Shown: positions 35,211 through 47,600, numbered from the stretch's first letter. The stretch is 64,000 nucleotides of DNA from Tenebrio molitor (GCF_963966145.1 NC_091046.1:42408001-42472000); one strand, 5' to 3'. Notes: a model not told the origin generated them from the sequence alone. Translations and numbers: made by a program.

Positions 35211-35530
35211 TTTATTGCTTTCTTGATTTGTTACTCTTTTAATAACATTTACTTGCAACAACACAGAACACAACCACGAAACCTAAAACCCGGGAAACAT
35301 GTAACAGCACGTACACCGCCAAACTAAAAATGTAGCCAACGCTGAGTCACCAAAAACACCAGGAAATCAGCTCTATTTCAGTAATTTTAACGGTCGCTAG
35401 GTTGGAGTGCTTGCTTGCTTTAAATCAAAACATTTTAGTTTGAGGTTATGTTAGGTTATGTATTCTCAGGTGATGTTTAGAAATTTGTAATTCAACCACG
35501 GGTCCATAATTCGAATATAAATTTATAAAT
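35211..35530. promoter_or_regulatory. Divergent promoter interval, PARP1 / EXOSC7
   Basis: 320 bp separate the two ATGs. Two copies of AGGTTATG lie at 35442-35460 (GAGGTTATGTTAGGTTATG). Similar TAACCT/AGGTTA words recur in other divergent gaps of this block. Confidence 0.6.
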
Positions 35531-36591
35531 ATGGCGTTATGTGAGGCCGAAAAAACATTCGTTCTGCATGGAGTCGAGGTAAACTCTTCCCGAAGGTGAC
35601 CTTGATTGTAAATTTTGAAACTGCAGGAAAACTTTCGAATAGATGGCCGCGAACGCGAAGACTACAGGCCAATGGAACTCGAAACCAATATAGTTGCTCA
35701 TGCTTTCGGATCCGCCAGGTTACGCTTGGCCAACACTGACGTTTTAGTAGCTGTGAAACTTGAAGTTGATGCGCCATTTCCGGAAAAACCGCGTGAAGGA
35801 AAACTGGAATTTTTTGTTGATTGGTACTTGCTCTACATTTTTACAATAATAATAGTAATAATCTGTTCAGTTCAGCAAATGCTACTCCTGATTTTGAAGG
35901 CAGAGGAGGAGAAGACTTGGCTGTTGAAATATCAAACTGTCTAGCTTCTGCATACAAGTCCCCGCAAGTGTTTGATTTGACCAAGTTATGCATACTAAAG
36001 GGACATAAATGTTGGAAAATATTTGTTGACATTCTTGTATGAGACTTGATGTTTTAATACATTACATAATCATATTAACTGTATTATTTTCAGTTGTTGG
36101 AATGTGGTGGTAATTTATATGATGCTGTGTCAATAGCAGTAAAAACAGCTCTTTGGGATACAAGAATACCTCTAGTCAGATCTGTAACTGTTGATGGAAG
36201 TAATATTGATATGGACGTTTCTGATGAACTGCATGATTGTCAAAAGTTGGACGTTTCAGGAGCACCAATTATGGTAAAATACATAACTTGAATTTATGGT
36301 CCCAATTTGATTTTTTTATTTTAGGTGACGGTGTGTAAAATAGGGGAGCAGTGTATTGTGGACCCGAATGTTGCAGAAGAGCAGTGCTCAGTAGGCGCTG
36401 TTGTCATTGCAGTTTCTCGCGACAAATTTAGTACAGTTCTGCAGACAGGATCGGGATCGTTGCACCCCCAAACTTTACTGGAGTCGCTTCAAATGGGCCA
36501 AAAAGTTGCCCACAGACTAAGCGAAGCTCTTTCAGAAACCTTGGAAGAAGTAAAGAAAAGTGCCAACCAGGACGTCGGATTTTTGAGATAA
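35531..36591 (+). CDS. EXOSC7: Exosome complex subunit EXOSC7 (Rrp42)
   Basis: Five exons (35531-35578, 35627-35823, 35871-36036, 36094-36273, 36325-36591) with 47-57-nt introns give 285 residues (human 291). The RNase PH-fold signatures run in order: ENFRIDGREREDYRPMELET, LANTDVLVAVKLEVDAP, CSANATPDFEGRGGEDLA, LLECGGNLYDAVSIAVK, GAPIMVTVCKIG and HRLSEAL near the end. It is one of the six ring subunits of the RNA exosome that processes and degrades RNA in nucleus and cytoplasm; EXOSC7 subunits are not themselves catalytic in animals. Exon 3 must start at TTCAGCAAATG, as the nearby alternative acceptor breaks the frame. Confidence 0.95.
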
Positions 36592-36605
36592 TCGTTAAGG
36601 CATAG

Positions 36606-36621
36606 TTTATTTTGCAATAAA
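36606..36621. terminator. Overlapping poly(A) signals of EXOSC7 and MCRS1
   Basis: AATAAA on the plus strand at 36616-36621 serves EXOSC7. AATAAA on the minus strand at 36606-36611 serves MCRS1. They lie in crossed order, so cleavage 10-30 nt downstream of each would make the two transcripts overlap. Confidence 0.65.
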
Positions 36622-36661
36622 AAATTAAATACACAAATACTTAAAAACCGAATTAACTATC

Positions 36662-38575
36662 TTAAGATGGACCGTTGTACCTGAGGGAATCGTGAATGGT
36701 TCTGATCAAGTCGTGATTCACGGAGAAAATAAATCTGAGACAAGAAATCTCTACTACCGAATTGTCGTACAGCCGCACTTTGTTGCCGGCCGTGATGGGG
36801 CGCCCGTCCACGAAAATCGGGCGGCGCCCCTCTGACGACAAGTAGAACTCTCCGGTATTTCTTAATCTGGAAAAGATAAAATAGATCAGAATAAACAAAC
36901 TGCTGTATAATTCTACCTCAGAGTCCCCTGACGCCGCGATATTTTATGCGCAGGTCCTTCCAGACTCAGATCGATGTCCACGTTGTACCCTTTGGCGCAC
37001 CTCCCGATTATGATCTCCTTGCTTCGCATCAAGTACCGAACCATTCTACCCCTCAGCACCGCCAGCGTCTGTCCGTCCAACTCCCCGGGACAAATCCCCG
37101 TTACGCTGTCGACCAGCACGTTCCACCTCCCCACTTCGTTCTCCAACTGTCTTATCTGCTTGATATTTTTTCTTTGCTGGAGCCGCAACTCCCGATCGAG
37201 CGCGTCATCAGGCGGATCGCTCAGTTCCGAATCTTGTATGATGTCTTCGGCGTCGTTGAACGTCATTATGGGGCGACCTGACGTCGGTAGCGGCCCCAGA
37301 ACTTGATCGGGCAACAAATGGTACATTTTCAAAGTCTGCCAGTGCCGGAACAGCGCATTTGCCGTCCTCCCCGAGTAAAAAACGTCCGGATTTTGCGCCA
37401 ACAACTCCGCGAACACCTCGATCGTGGGATTGGTACTCTAAAACCCCTCGTCAGCAAACTACAAACTGTTACAATATTTTTTTTACCGATTTTACTGTGT
37501 TCAAGATTTGTTCTTCGACTTGACTCCACAAGGCTTTGTCTTGCACGGCCGCGATCATGTCGGGGTGCAGATTTCGCATGGCAGACACTGCCACTCTCGA
37601 CACGGGTTGGTCGTAAAGCAGAGCGTACCAGCGTTGCTGCAGTTCTTGCACCGTGAACTTGCAAGAGAATTTCGTTCCCAGGTGCACCGTGCGCAAATCG
37701 TTCGTTTGTTGGACTCCAATTATTAGAGCCAAGTCGTCGGTTGGTTTCCATCTGCCTAGATCTTTGGTAGCGAACTGATTCTGTTGGCGCCCCTTTTTGT
37801 TGCGCCTCGAACTAGTGGTTACCGTTTTTGACGCCGGTTTTCGTTTCAACTCGGGAGTGTGCGTTACGACCGGCGGATTTACAACGGGCGGAGTCGAAGG
37901 GCTCGCCACGGAGAAATCGGAATGCGACTGAGTGCGAGTTCTGCTGCTCTAAACATTTTTATTTTCATGAATTCCATTAGTGTTGTAAAAAAATGTTACT
38001 CAACAATATCCCAACTAATTTATTTCACGTAAAAACACGTAATGGGTGTTAAAAAACCCATCTCATTTTGACAGCACAGTGGTTGGTTATCTTACACAAC
38101 CAATGCAAATGCTAATTCATACAGTACGCAAAAAACAACTTGACAAGAAATTTAATTAGTAAACTGCTTCACAATTGCAAGAAATATGCACTGGTCACAT
38201 GCATTTACATTTAGCTTCCAGAATTATATTGCATTTTGCGTTTTGCAGAATGTATTGGAGCTGTGATAGCCTTGACAAGAGATGTTTGCACAAGATGCAA
38301 AAAACTTTATGACTTACTTTTATGGTGTTCAGTCCGGGTAATCCCAAGCTGTATTCCACCAACTCGTCATCAAACTTTTTCCTCTTGATCGAACGATTCG
38401 AGCTGAAATCCAAATTGTAAAAGTATTCTTGAATTCTTGACATAACCTCAAATTACCTTCGCCGTTTCGTCACATCGGAGGAGTCGATCAAGTGACTTTG
38501 TGAAAGCGTTCCGTACATCTCAGACTTTTCGTTGGGCGACTGCAACATTTCAGAATCTTGTAAACTTTCCATCAT
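36662..38575 (-). CDS. MCRS1: Microspherule protein 1 (MCRS1/Rcd5)
   Basis: Five exons: 38457-38575, 38318-38402, 37487-37948, 36917-37437 and 36662-36866, giving 463 residues against 462 in human. The conserved N-terminal module starts RWKPTDDLALIIGV (about residue 130) and includes QELQQRWYALLYD. A lysine-rich stretch precedes it. The C-terminal FHA domain begins near residue 370 (MRSKEIIIGR, DIDLSLEGPAHKISRRQ, EFYLSSEGRRPIFVDG). MCRS1 belongs to the NSL and INO80 chromatin complexes and has centrosomal roles. The start uses one of two consecutive ATGs. It is tail-to-tail with EXOSC7 (70 bp) and head-to-head with the arrestin gene (139 bp). Confidence 0.93.
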
Positions 38576-38714
38576 AATTATTTAATTAAAGTAGACAATA
38601 AACACAACAACCGCGGTTGCCAACCTTGGTTCGGTACCGTTAGTTTTAGTTGGTTGGTAGCACTGACGCTTTTGAAAGCGCTGGCTCTGTAGAAACCGCG
38701 AAAATAATATAAAG
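38576..38714. promoter_or_regulatory. Bidirectional promoter, MCRS1 / arrestin-domain gene
   Basis: Only 139 bp lie between the two start codons, including both 5' leaders, so one shared open promoter must drive both genes. No TATA-like box stands at a suitable distance on the minus strand; AATATAAAG lies just before the plus-strand ATG and too close to be a TATA box. Confidence 0.7.
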
Positions 38715-40025
38715 ATGAGCGACGAAGTCAAATGCAGAATCAAGATAAAACGGCGAATTCGTGACAATGCACTGCGCGGAAAAGTCCAGATCGTGTCTCA
38801 AAACGTTCTTTTAATTCAGCAAGCCTACATCGAGGTAACTTTCGTGGTTTCAATCTCAAACATTTAAACGCGTCTTGCAGATCACAGGATTTGCCAGTTG
38901 CAGTTGGAAACTGAACTCATTTCGTACCAAATTTCCCAAATTTTATACCGAAGACACGATTGTAAAAGGCTTCCAACAATTTTATTACACGCGGCACTCG
39001 CTGTGTGGGGGTGAAATCTCCCATCAGCACAAGGGAAATGAATCGTACAAGTTTCAATGTTACTGGCCCTCGCGCTTACCAGGGACTTGGTTCGGAGATC
39101 ACGGCAATATTGAGTATGTCGTTTGTACAAATTCGTTCCTTTTAATGCCGCTGCGTTAGGTATGTGGGCAAGGTGACAATCAGATTACAAAATGACAGAG
39201 ACGTCTACACCCATTCTCAATTAATTTTTGTCAAGTGCCGAAGATGTCTAGACACGGAAAGACATCTCTTGTTTGAGGGAAGAGTCGACGTCACTCGCAA
39301 CTTCTTCACGACGAAGTCCATCGGAAACGTGATCGTCACTGTGTGGCTTCCGTTGTGTGGAATTGCAGCCGGGCAGTCCATACCGGTGTTGTGCAGCGTA
39401 ACCAACCATTCCAAACTCCACTTTGGAAGTATTTTATTTGTTTTAACCCGAATTGACATTTACAGGTTTGCTGATAACGAAACCGGTTGCCTCGTGTGAT
39501 TGTTTCTATTTTAGAAGCGACACCCCTTTGATGGTTGTTAAACAAGTGCGAACGGACGTTTGCCGTGTTGCCCGCATGGTCAACATTCACAGGGGGAAGT
39601 ATGACTATTACTCAGTCCTAGAAACCGACCAAGACACTATTCCGACCAATCAGTTTTATAAATGCACTTGTTGCCAAATTATTTACGAACTGTGGGTGTC
39701 AGTGCAGGGCGCTTTCAAGCGTTACCGAAACTTCGGGTATCCCAACGTCGACACTCCTGGAATACCCATAATAATCGGGACGAAACCCATACGAACTTTC
39801 AACACCCACGAAATAACGACAGAGATTTTTAAGAAGATGTACGAATACAACATGCCTATTCTGGTCGACGAGCTGCCTGAGGACTTCAAGCAGATCATAC
39901 ACAGAACAGAAGAGGAGTTGAGCAGAGACGCTGTGGATAATTTGGAGCGCCAGTTGCACGTCAATGAGCAAATAATAAACACACTGAAACAGTCAAGTTC
40001 GCTGAAAATGAACAAAACTCTTTAA
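38715..40025 (+). CDS. Arrestin-domain-containing protein (alpha-arrestin)
   Basis: Four exons (38715-38834, 38881-39113, 39160-39465, 39515-40025), 389 residues. The arrestin N half shows ITGFASCSWKL, then YKFQCYWPSRLPGTWFGDHGN and YVGKVTIRL, the ARRDC pattern of core beta strands. The C half shows VTVWLPLCGIAAGQSIPVLCSVTNHS and GTKPIR. Proteins of this family act as adaptors between membrane cargo and Nedd4-type ubiquitin ligases through PPxY motifs. I see no PPxY in this protein, so a direct ligase link is doubtful. The tail is a short coiled-coil-like region (NLERQLHVNEQIINTLKQ). The specific orthologue is not identified. Confidence 0.85.
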
Positions 40026-40067
40026 ACTTGTATTTACAACTTTATATTTACATAATTTGTTACATAA

Positions 40068-40987
40068 TCACGTTTGTAAAAAACCTCCTATCATTAAAAC
40101 CTGCCTTGCTGCATTGTTGATGTGTTTGAATCTGTCAGGTCCCAACTGAATGCCACCATACCTGTACAGTATTGTTTTTGATTGTTTTTTACGCGAGTCG
40201 TAACTTACCATCTAGAAACGACAACCATGACGTTGGTTGCGTTGAGAATTTCTAATAAATGCAGAACTCTTCCACCAGCATGAGTTTCACCATCATCATC
40301 ACAATCTTGCAGGATTGTACCTTTAGATGTCACTATTCTATACGCTGAGATGTTGTGAGTTGCTTGAGCAATTTTTTTATTTTCCAACAAATAACTCATA
40401 AACGCTCTGCAAGAACTTTGACGTCAATTTGCAACTTGCGGTGAAATATCTTACTTTGTGTCTTCCAGTGACTTGACCTGACTTACGTGACCTTGAAAAG
40501 TACTCTTCCTATCTTGGATTATGTTACCATGTGTTACTTGCAAATAAATTTCCGTTTTTGGTTCACTCTTAACTTCATCAACATTCTCGTCAGCTTCTAT
40601 TTCTGTATTGTCAATATCTGGAAGGTCACCATCTACAATCTCCTTCAATTTTTCAATCCACTGGAACAAAATTGGACTTCCCTTGTTGCTCCTGAAAGGC
40701 AATCCACATAAATAAATGTCAAATCTTTGAATCAACATTTTGTACTCGTAGATTTCGTGAAACTCATCAGAAACTTGTTGTTTCTGTTGTGAAGACAACG
40801 TGGGGGCTAAAAGCTCAAAACTTGGAGGCGCATTCGATGGATAGCCTTGATTTAAACAAATAAAAAGTTTGACGTTTGGGCTGACCTGCATGCTGTACGA
40901 ATTTGTGTCAGTTTCAATATTCCAGTTGGTGTCGTAAATTGATTTCAGAGCTTCGATTTCTTCGCATTGTTCTGCTAAATTGTCCAT
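40068..40987 (-). CDS. IMPACT: IMPACT family protein (RWD plus UPF0029 domains)
   Basis: Three exons (40455-40987, 40209-40406, 40068-40161) give 274 residues. The N-terminal RWD domain (about 8-115) begins EQCEEIEALKSIYD and has the GYPSNAPPSFELLAP turn that typifies RWD folds. After an acidic linker the IMPACT domain (from about 150) reads TFQGHVSQVKS, CDDDGETHAGGRVLHLLEI, VMVVVSRWYGGIQLGPDRFKHI. IMPACT/YIH1 proteins bind GCN1 and restrain the GCN2 kinase, linking translation to amino-acid supply. The gene is 42 bp from the arrestin-gene stop (convergent) and 385 bp from NUDCD1 (divergent). Confidence 0.93.
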
Positions 40988-41372
40988 ATTTTGTCGTAAT
41001 ATTTACAACTGAACATAAGATACTTCAGAGAGGTTAGGTTCTCAACCATCTCAACAAACAGTGTTACCCAAACTTTTTTTCAATAATTTATTAGAAACTG
41101 TACAGGTGTCTATTTAAAGAAAATATTCACTTTCTTTTAGTTCTGCAACAAATTCTCGAAACGTTTAGTAAAGAAACAGAAATTAACGTCGGATTAGAAA
41201 AAAGTATTTGACAACATTTTGAGAACCACTGTTTCAATGTTGTTATCTTGACATGCAAAAGTTAGGTTACTTTTAACTTGTTTACATGTCTTAAGTTGAT
41301 TAAAGTTTCACCGCCGTATTTAGTGGAAAGTTGTGTTATTTGTCGTTGTACTTTGTGCAGAACTTTGTCACC
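40988..41372. promoter_or_regulatory. Divergent promoter interval, IMPACT / NUDCD1
   Basis: 385 bp between outward-facing ATGs. It carries AGAGGTTAGGTT at about 41029 and GTTAGGTTAC at 41261, members of the AGGTTA word seen in neighbouring promoters. Confidence 0.55.
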
Positions 41373-43173
41373 ATGCAAGTGTCTCCAAAACTGGTAGATT
41401 TGCGCCCCAACAGATCTTTATTAAATTCGGACTTTGACGGCTACAAGTTGTCTTTAAAGCAAATTCCGACGGTTACGGAACAGTTAGGGACACCAGTAGA
41501 TAGGCTAGTTCCAGATATAAATCAGTACTCGTTATTACACGCGAAACTCTACGCCCTCCATAACCATTTAATAGGTGAAAGTGGCGACTCAGAATCAGTG
41601 TATTTCATCGATAAAGAACTGAATGTGCAGAAATATTATATAGAATCATTAACAAATCAGTTCTCTAGTGAGATTGTGTGGCAGGTTCCTCTGCAAAGAG
41701 AAAGAGTTTCTGGAGATTACAATGTCTCGATGAAATTTGCGTCAGATCAATTTGCAGTTGTTGCAGATGGTGTGAGCTATCTTTACGTTTTAGACCGAGG
41801 ATCTAGAGATATTGACGATAAATGGAAAATAATTTTTTCGGGGGACGTAACGGGCCCGGACCAAAGTTTCGTAATTATTGATGCAGTCTACAGAGAACTA
41901 CAAAAGCCAGAGTTGCATTTATTGTTGATTAGTATTAGGCAGAGGGAGTCAAGTGAACGACATTCGTCGATTTTACATTGGATAACTCTAGTGAAGACTG
42001 ATACGTGGAACCAAGTCGCTCTGAGAGAATTAACGGTGAAAGGGTTCGTTCAATACGCAAATCTGGAACGTTCCTGTGAAGCGATCTATGTTGTGAGCGA
42101 CTCTGGCTGTAAATTCACCCTAGATTCCGAGAATGAAATTCGCAAAGACCAAGCAGTTGAAATTAAGAAGAAATATAAATGGACGCAAAGTAAAGAAGAC
42201 GTCACGCTGCAGTTTCCTCTCCCAGAAGATGCCAATAAGGATTCAGTAAAAGTAATAACTGAAAGCACCCAAATCCAGGTTAAGTATGGAAATGACGTTT
42301 TGATAGAGGGCGCTCTGTATCAAAGGATTGACCCTGACGTAACGTGTTGGACGTTGAAGAACACAACATTGGAAGTAGTTTTGCAAAAGTGTGAACCCGG
42401 ATTAACGTGGCCTGAAACCGTTGAAGGCGACAGAACGGGAGAGTACGCACCGGATCCGGCCCAAGTTGACGAGATCAGAGAAAGGTTGGCACCCCTGACT
42501 AGCGACGTTGAGGTAAAGCCGCTCGATTTAAGAGTTTGCGTTTTGATTTGAATATTTTAGGCAGCGCCGCCAACAGGAACCACTTTTAACAGCCAACAAG
42601 TGGAGGAATGCGATTTCGAATGCGACAAACTGACAATATTCGAGCGCCTCTGCAGAGATTCTCATCATGTGACCCATAAAATAAATTTAGGTTCACATCA
42701 AGTCCTCTTGACTGTCAATTTTGACAAGGAGCTACCTCTAGCGGTGGCTACAAGAAGTGACGTGGATGCCTGTATCTGGCAGCCCAAAATGACGCCAAAT
42801 GATTTTTGTTTGGAGCATACGGGAACTCTGTTAGCGTTGGGATACATTCAGGTGCGTTTTTATAAATCAACAATGTTTTTTTTACCATTGTGTATTATAG
42901 GCGTCAAAGCAGCAAATGAAATTTTTTACGTGCTCTCCTGACCTGAGTTATTCAGTTATTTGCGAATCAACGAAACATCTTTTTATTTATTGTCAAAACA
43001 AGACGATTGCATCGAACGAGCTTAGAAACAGGATAACAGGGAGAAGAGTCAACACTTTGGCGCAACAGCAAGTCTACAATTTACCCTCAAATGACGACAT
43101 TTTGGGGGTCTACGCCTCCAACACGTATCTGTACGTGTTGGGGGAAAATTTCATTACAGCACTCAAGTTATAA
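41373..43173 (+). CDS. NUDCD1: NudC domain-containing protein 1
   Basis: Three exons (41373-42512, 42561-42851, 42901-43173), 567 residues (human 583). The N half is a beta-propeller-like region (VDLRPNRSLLNSDFDGYKLSL, SVYFIDKELNVQKYY). A CS/NudC domain follows at about 275-365: YKWTQSKEDVTLQFPLPEDA, VLIEGALYQRIDPDVTCWTL. The C-terminal third matches NUDCD1 as well (ECDFECDKL, ILGVYASNTYLYVLGENFI). The family are HSP90-linked chaperone cofactors. The start is the first ATG after an upstream open stretch and gives the expected N-terminus MQVSPKLVDLRPN. Confidence 0.93.
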
Positions 43174-43176
43174 TTT

Positions 43177-43218
43177 TTTATTTCATTTTACAACAAAATT
43201 CATGATTGATCTAATAAA
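43177..43218. terminator. Interleaved poly(A) signals of NUDCD1 and SDR39U1
   Basis: The 56-bp gap between the two stops holds AATAAA on the plus strand at 43213-43218 and AATAAA on the minus strand at 43177-43182. Each would direct cleavage inside, or at the very edge of, the opposite gene's coding region. Confidence 0.6.
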
Positions 43219-43229
43219 TAAGAGAAAAG

Positions 43230-44240
43230 TTAACGGCCTTTAACGATCTGTTGACATGCTGAAGCGATGTCGGGATATTTGTATTTGAAGCCTAAAGATG
43301 TCGTTCGCTTCGGTAAAACCTTCTGCCCCTGCGTCAACATATTCGCTCTTTCTTTGTTAAGTAACAAATCCAATACGAATTTAGGAACGGGTAAGAAAGC
43401 GGGCCGCTTCAAGGCACAAGCAAAAGCCTAAAAATCTTAATAAAAACGGGTTCAAACAGATTAGACAGGCATACATCAGAAAATTGCTTGTTGGTGATAT
43501 TCTGTGGGGCCACGCCGTTCAAAGTACCCTCAACTTGTTGATTCCCGACGACAAATAAAATCAGTCGAATCAAATCGTCTATGTGGATCCACGGCAAGTA
43601 TTGGTCACCGGGCATGACGGGTCCCCCCAACCCACAAAAGAAAGGCAAATAGAGCTGTTTGATCATACCGCCATCTCGCCCCAGCACCACTCCGCTCCGA
43701 ATCGTCACTTGTCTAGTTGAGGTCCCTTTCGGCAGTTTCGCGGCGTTTTCCCATTCATGGCATAAACGCGACAGAAAATCAAATTCCGTCTCGCTACTGT
43801 CCTCATCATACTCTTTGACCTTGTCAGGTTTGTAGATGCCTACCCCTGTCAAGGTCACAAAAACAGAAGGCTTCTTTTTAGCGCTTACGATGGCGTTGGC
43901 TAAAGAAGACGTAGTGTTGATGCGCGAGTTGAACACGTTTTGTTTGAAACCCGCGTTCCATCTTTGTTTAAAGTCAAGTACATTTTGGCCGGCTAAATTG
44001 ATCACAGTTGTGGTACCATCGGGAAGTCCTTGGCGGTTCAAGTCGTTCCACGTCATTCTCTGTGGACCTGGCATGCGGGATATTACGATAACGCCGTAGC
44101 CGTGAGATTTCAGCACTTTGCAAAGGTGGCTACCGATAAAACCGGTGCCACCCCCTACAATTCAAATGTGGTGTGAAATGTTTCTTTTATTAAGAGAGTC
44201 TGGACCGACCTACAAGTGCTGTGCCTAAAGCTTTGGACAT
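43230..44240 (-). CDS. SDR39U1: Epimerase family protein SDR39U1
   Basis: Three exons (44210-44240, 43475-44154, 43230-43427), 302 residues. The Rossmann motif GGGTGFIG (residues 11-18) is split by the first intron. It is restored only if the donor is GTCGGT after GTAG, which decides that splice site. Further family features: LPDGTTTVINLAGQNV, VSTTGV-like VFVTLTGVGIY, RSGVVLGRDGGMI, PGDQYLPWIHIDDL, and the C-terminal DUF1731 segment (VLPKRTTSLGFKYKYP). An NAD(P)-dependent short-chain dehydrogenase/reductase of unknown substrate. Convergent with NUDCD1 and divergent from virilizer. Confidence 0.92.
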
Positions 44241-44678
44241 TTTCTGTGACAGCGACTGGTTAATTTACTGGAGGACACATCATAACCTAAAAAACAAAAA
44301 AAATTAGTCTGCAAGGTTTTTATCCAAATTGTCGGCGTGTTTTTTCAAAATAACACCAAACGTTATGTAAAAAATTCAAATCAATAAATCACACATGAAC
44401 AAAAATAAACTGTTTACATTTTAGGACAATAATTTATAAAATTAGAATTCTGTCATAATTCATCTCTGTTTGACTTGAAACAGGCCGGTTAAGCCATCTT
44501 TGTTTAATGTCATTTCCCCCAGCAATATTGATATTAATTTTATGTTGGCGCACCTGCGTGACATAACCTAAAAGTTTGTTTGTGAAAAATCTATAGCTTT
44601 TTAACTTATTGTGACTCGAATTTAACCATTGATGGACTTGTGCAAGTCATGAATTAATGAAAACACGTTTGTAACGTC
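44241..44678. promoter_or_regulatory. Divergent promoter interval, SDR39U1 / virilizer
   Basis: 438 bp between start codons. CATAACCTAAAA occurs at 44281 and again (ACATAACCTAAAAG) at 44561, on the same strand. Confidence 0.6.
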
Positions 44679-47600
44679 ATGTCTGACCCTGTCGAATTGC
44701 TATTTTTCGACACTTTCGCTCATGACAACACCGAGGTAAGTCCCTGTATTTGTGCATGCCTTACCTGACGAATTCTTCAACCAGGAACTGAACTTGGACC
44801 TGGTGCAATTCCCCAAACCCGTGTACGTGACAGAGGTGCGAATCATCCCTCTGGGGGCGCGAGTTCAAGCCGATTTCCCTGGAGGTGTCCGACTAGGGGC
44901 GACCAACCCCAGCCAGTTTCAGATCGAATTTTTTGTCAACGATCTGGGCAAACCTGGCGCTAGCACTTTTGAAAGCTTGGGCGGATTTGAGTACAACCAG
45001 AACGGTTGTATCAATCTCAATTGTGTCCCTGAAGAAACTGTCAGGAAAATCCCAACTGATGGGCTAGTCTTGAGGGGGTGGTACACCACAATCACCCTAG
45101 CTGTGTACGGAACTCTAACAAATAATATTACTGAGCAGATTATCCAACCTGTTGTCAATCCAGCTTTGCCCACACAGCCAAACACTATAGCAGATGCGCA
45201 ACAGATAATTTCTGGAAGCACTATAGAGAATGAGTGGAACCAAGAAAACATCCAACCAGTTCCTATCGAGTACAATCAAAATGCGGCGTCCTACCCTCAA
45301 ACGTACAATCAGACAGAGAACTACCCACAGGAGTATAATGAGTATTATAGTGAGATACCTAAAGACCCCAGGAGCTACCATCACCCACCTGAAGGTGAGT
45401 GGGACGCCAAGGTCAGGCCGAGGAGTAACGAAAACGAACGAGAGCGGGAGAGGGACAGGGAGCGGGAGCGCACGAGGGACGCAAATTACCAGGTGAGATG
45501 ATTAAAATTTGAATTAGCGAGGAATGGTCGTTATGAATTTTATTTTGTAGAAAACTGGTAGCACCGAGAGGGATCACGGCCGTTCGGAAGGAGAGAGGCG
45601 AGAGCGGGACCGGGAACGGGACAAGAACTACCCCAGGTCCCGCAGCCGGGACAGAGACAGACAGTCCCGCGACTACAGCAGAGAAGTGAGCAGAGAACGA
45701 GACTGGGACCACGAACGTCCGGACTATCGCAACGACCGGGACAGGACCAGGGAGCGGGACCGCGACAGAGATCGGGACCGTTCGTACAAACACGAAGAAA
45801 ATTACAGAAGATCGTACAATCGCGACGAACGAGAAGAACGGAAACGGCCGCGAACGCCCCCCATACAGTCGCCAAAGAGGCCCCACACTCCTCACGGCGA
45901 GCGAAAAGAACCGTCACCCCCCGAAGCCGACAGCTTCTCCGAAGAAGAAGTGGTGGAGAAGCAGCGAAAAGAAAAAGAACAGCGAGAGGAACCTCCACCT
46001 GCGCAGAAGAGTCCAGTCAAAGAAGCGAGAGAGACGTTGACGCCGCCGGCCGAAGAACCCGCCCAGATGGACGTCGAGGAGTTCGAGCCGATTTTGAGCG
46101 ACGAAGAAATCGTGGACGAAGAGATGGACTACGACTTCGGAGCTTACACCAACAACGACGACTTAATCAAGCTGTTCAATCCAGGCGTAACCAACTTGCG
46201 TAAATTCAATAAGCCACCTCATTTCTCCGTAACGAACGAATCGATCAGCGTCGAAGAGAACCTGAAGACCACGATCGGTATCGTCGACGATTACTTCAAG
46301 TCGAGCATCACCAAATACGCCCTGGATGAGTTCACGAAACTCAACACCGAGATCAAAGAGGAGTTTATTCACCTGTGCGAGAAGTTGATAGGGACGTTCG
46401 GATGCGTCGACCATTTCTGCCAGATTATCAAACTTCGTGTCGTCTTGAAGTCGGTCAAAGATCGCAAATACAACGCCGAAGACAAGGAGTTGGTGGAGCA
46501 AATCGGCACGATCACGCAGACTCTTTTGGATTGGCTGAAAATCGCGCTCAGTTACGAAATGGCGAACATACAGGACCAACCGGTTTACAAGATCCGGCAC
46601 ATCAAGTGCGGCGTGAGGCTGGCCGAGTGGTGCTGCAACAGCGCCGAGTTCGTCAAGATGCTCTGGGAGTCGGGTTTCAACATCCACGAGGTTTTGTTGA
46701 ATCTCTACGACCAGGAGTACATGGCGCTGTCCATAAAACTGATGATAATAAAAGCGTTGGACACGTATCTGCTGCACAAGTTCGCCATCGAGAAGTTCCT
46801 CTCGGGGAGCAGTTCTAATAACTGCCGAGAGAACGGTTTCCACGACACTCTTTGCGTGTCGAAGAACAACGGTTACAAAACTCTAGTGGAGAAGCTGCGC
46901 AAGAACCCGTCGGTCCGGTTGAAATTCGCGCTCAACTCGATCTTGAAGAAGATCAACTTGTACGAAGTCTTCCACAGGCTGCACTCCGTCCTGATGGAGA
47001 TGCGCAACTGTCCGGCCGAAGCCAGTCCGGGGGACATCACCCTGATCACCAAGTCCCTCGAGCAGATCCTGAACGCCACCCAGAACGGACAGTTTGTTTT
47101 CTCCCAGCCGAAGAGATTCCTCCCGGTTTCGGCCCAGTTCGAGATCATCCGGAGCGACTCGAAGAACGTGCTCGTGGAGTATTTCCGAATGTTCGACCTG
47201 CTCCAGTGCTTCTTCTTGCTGTTGAGCTGCCCGAGCACTTTGAACTTGCCAACCGTGAAAACTCCCATCTTCGAGATAATGTCGGAACTGTTGAAGACAC
47301 CTGAAGGTTTGGAGTACTTGTCCGACAACCACGAAACGCTCCACGCCCTCTTGCGGTGTTTGTTGCGGACGGACGAAGACTTGCAGTACTCGATTCAGGA
47401 CTACGTCGAGATCAAGTCGCACAATCTCGGGCTGGAGGCGGCGTACAAGATCGAGGCGCTCTACTACATCGAGAGCTTGATGAGTGCGGGGCACAAGTTC
47501 GGCCACGACTGTGACGCTCTGGAAGTGGTGGACCAGCTGCACGGTCTCTTCTGCTTGACTTTCACCCACATCGGGCGCATCTGCGTGGCCGAGGTGTTGG

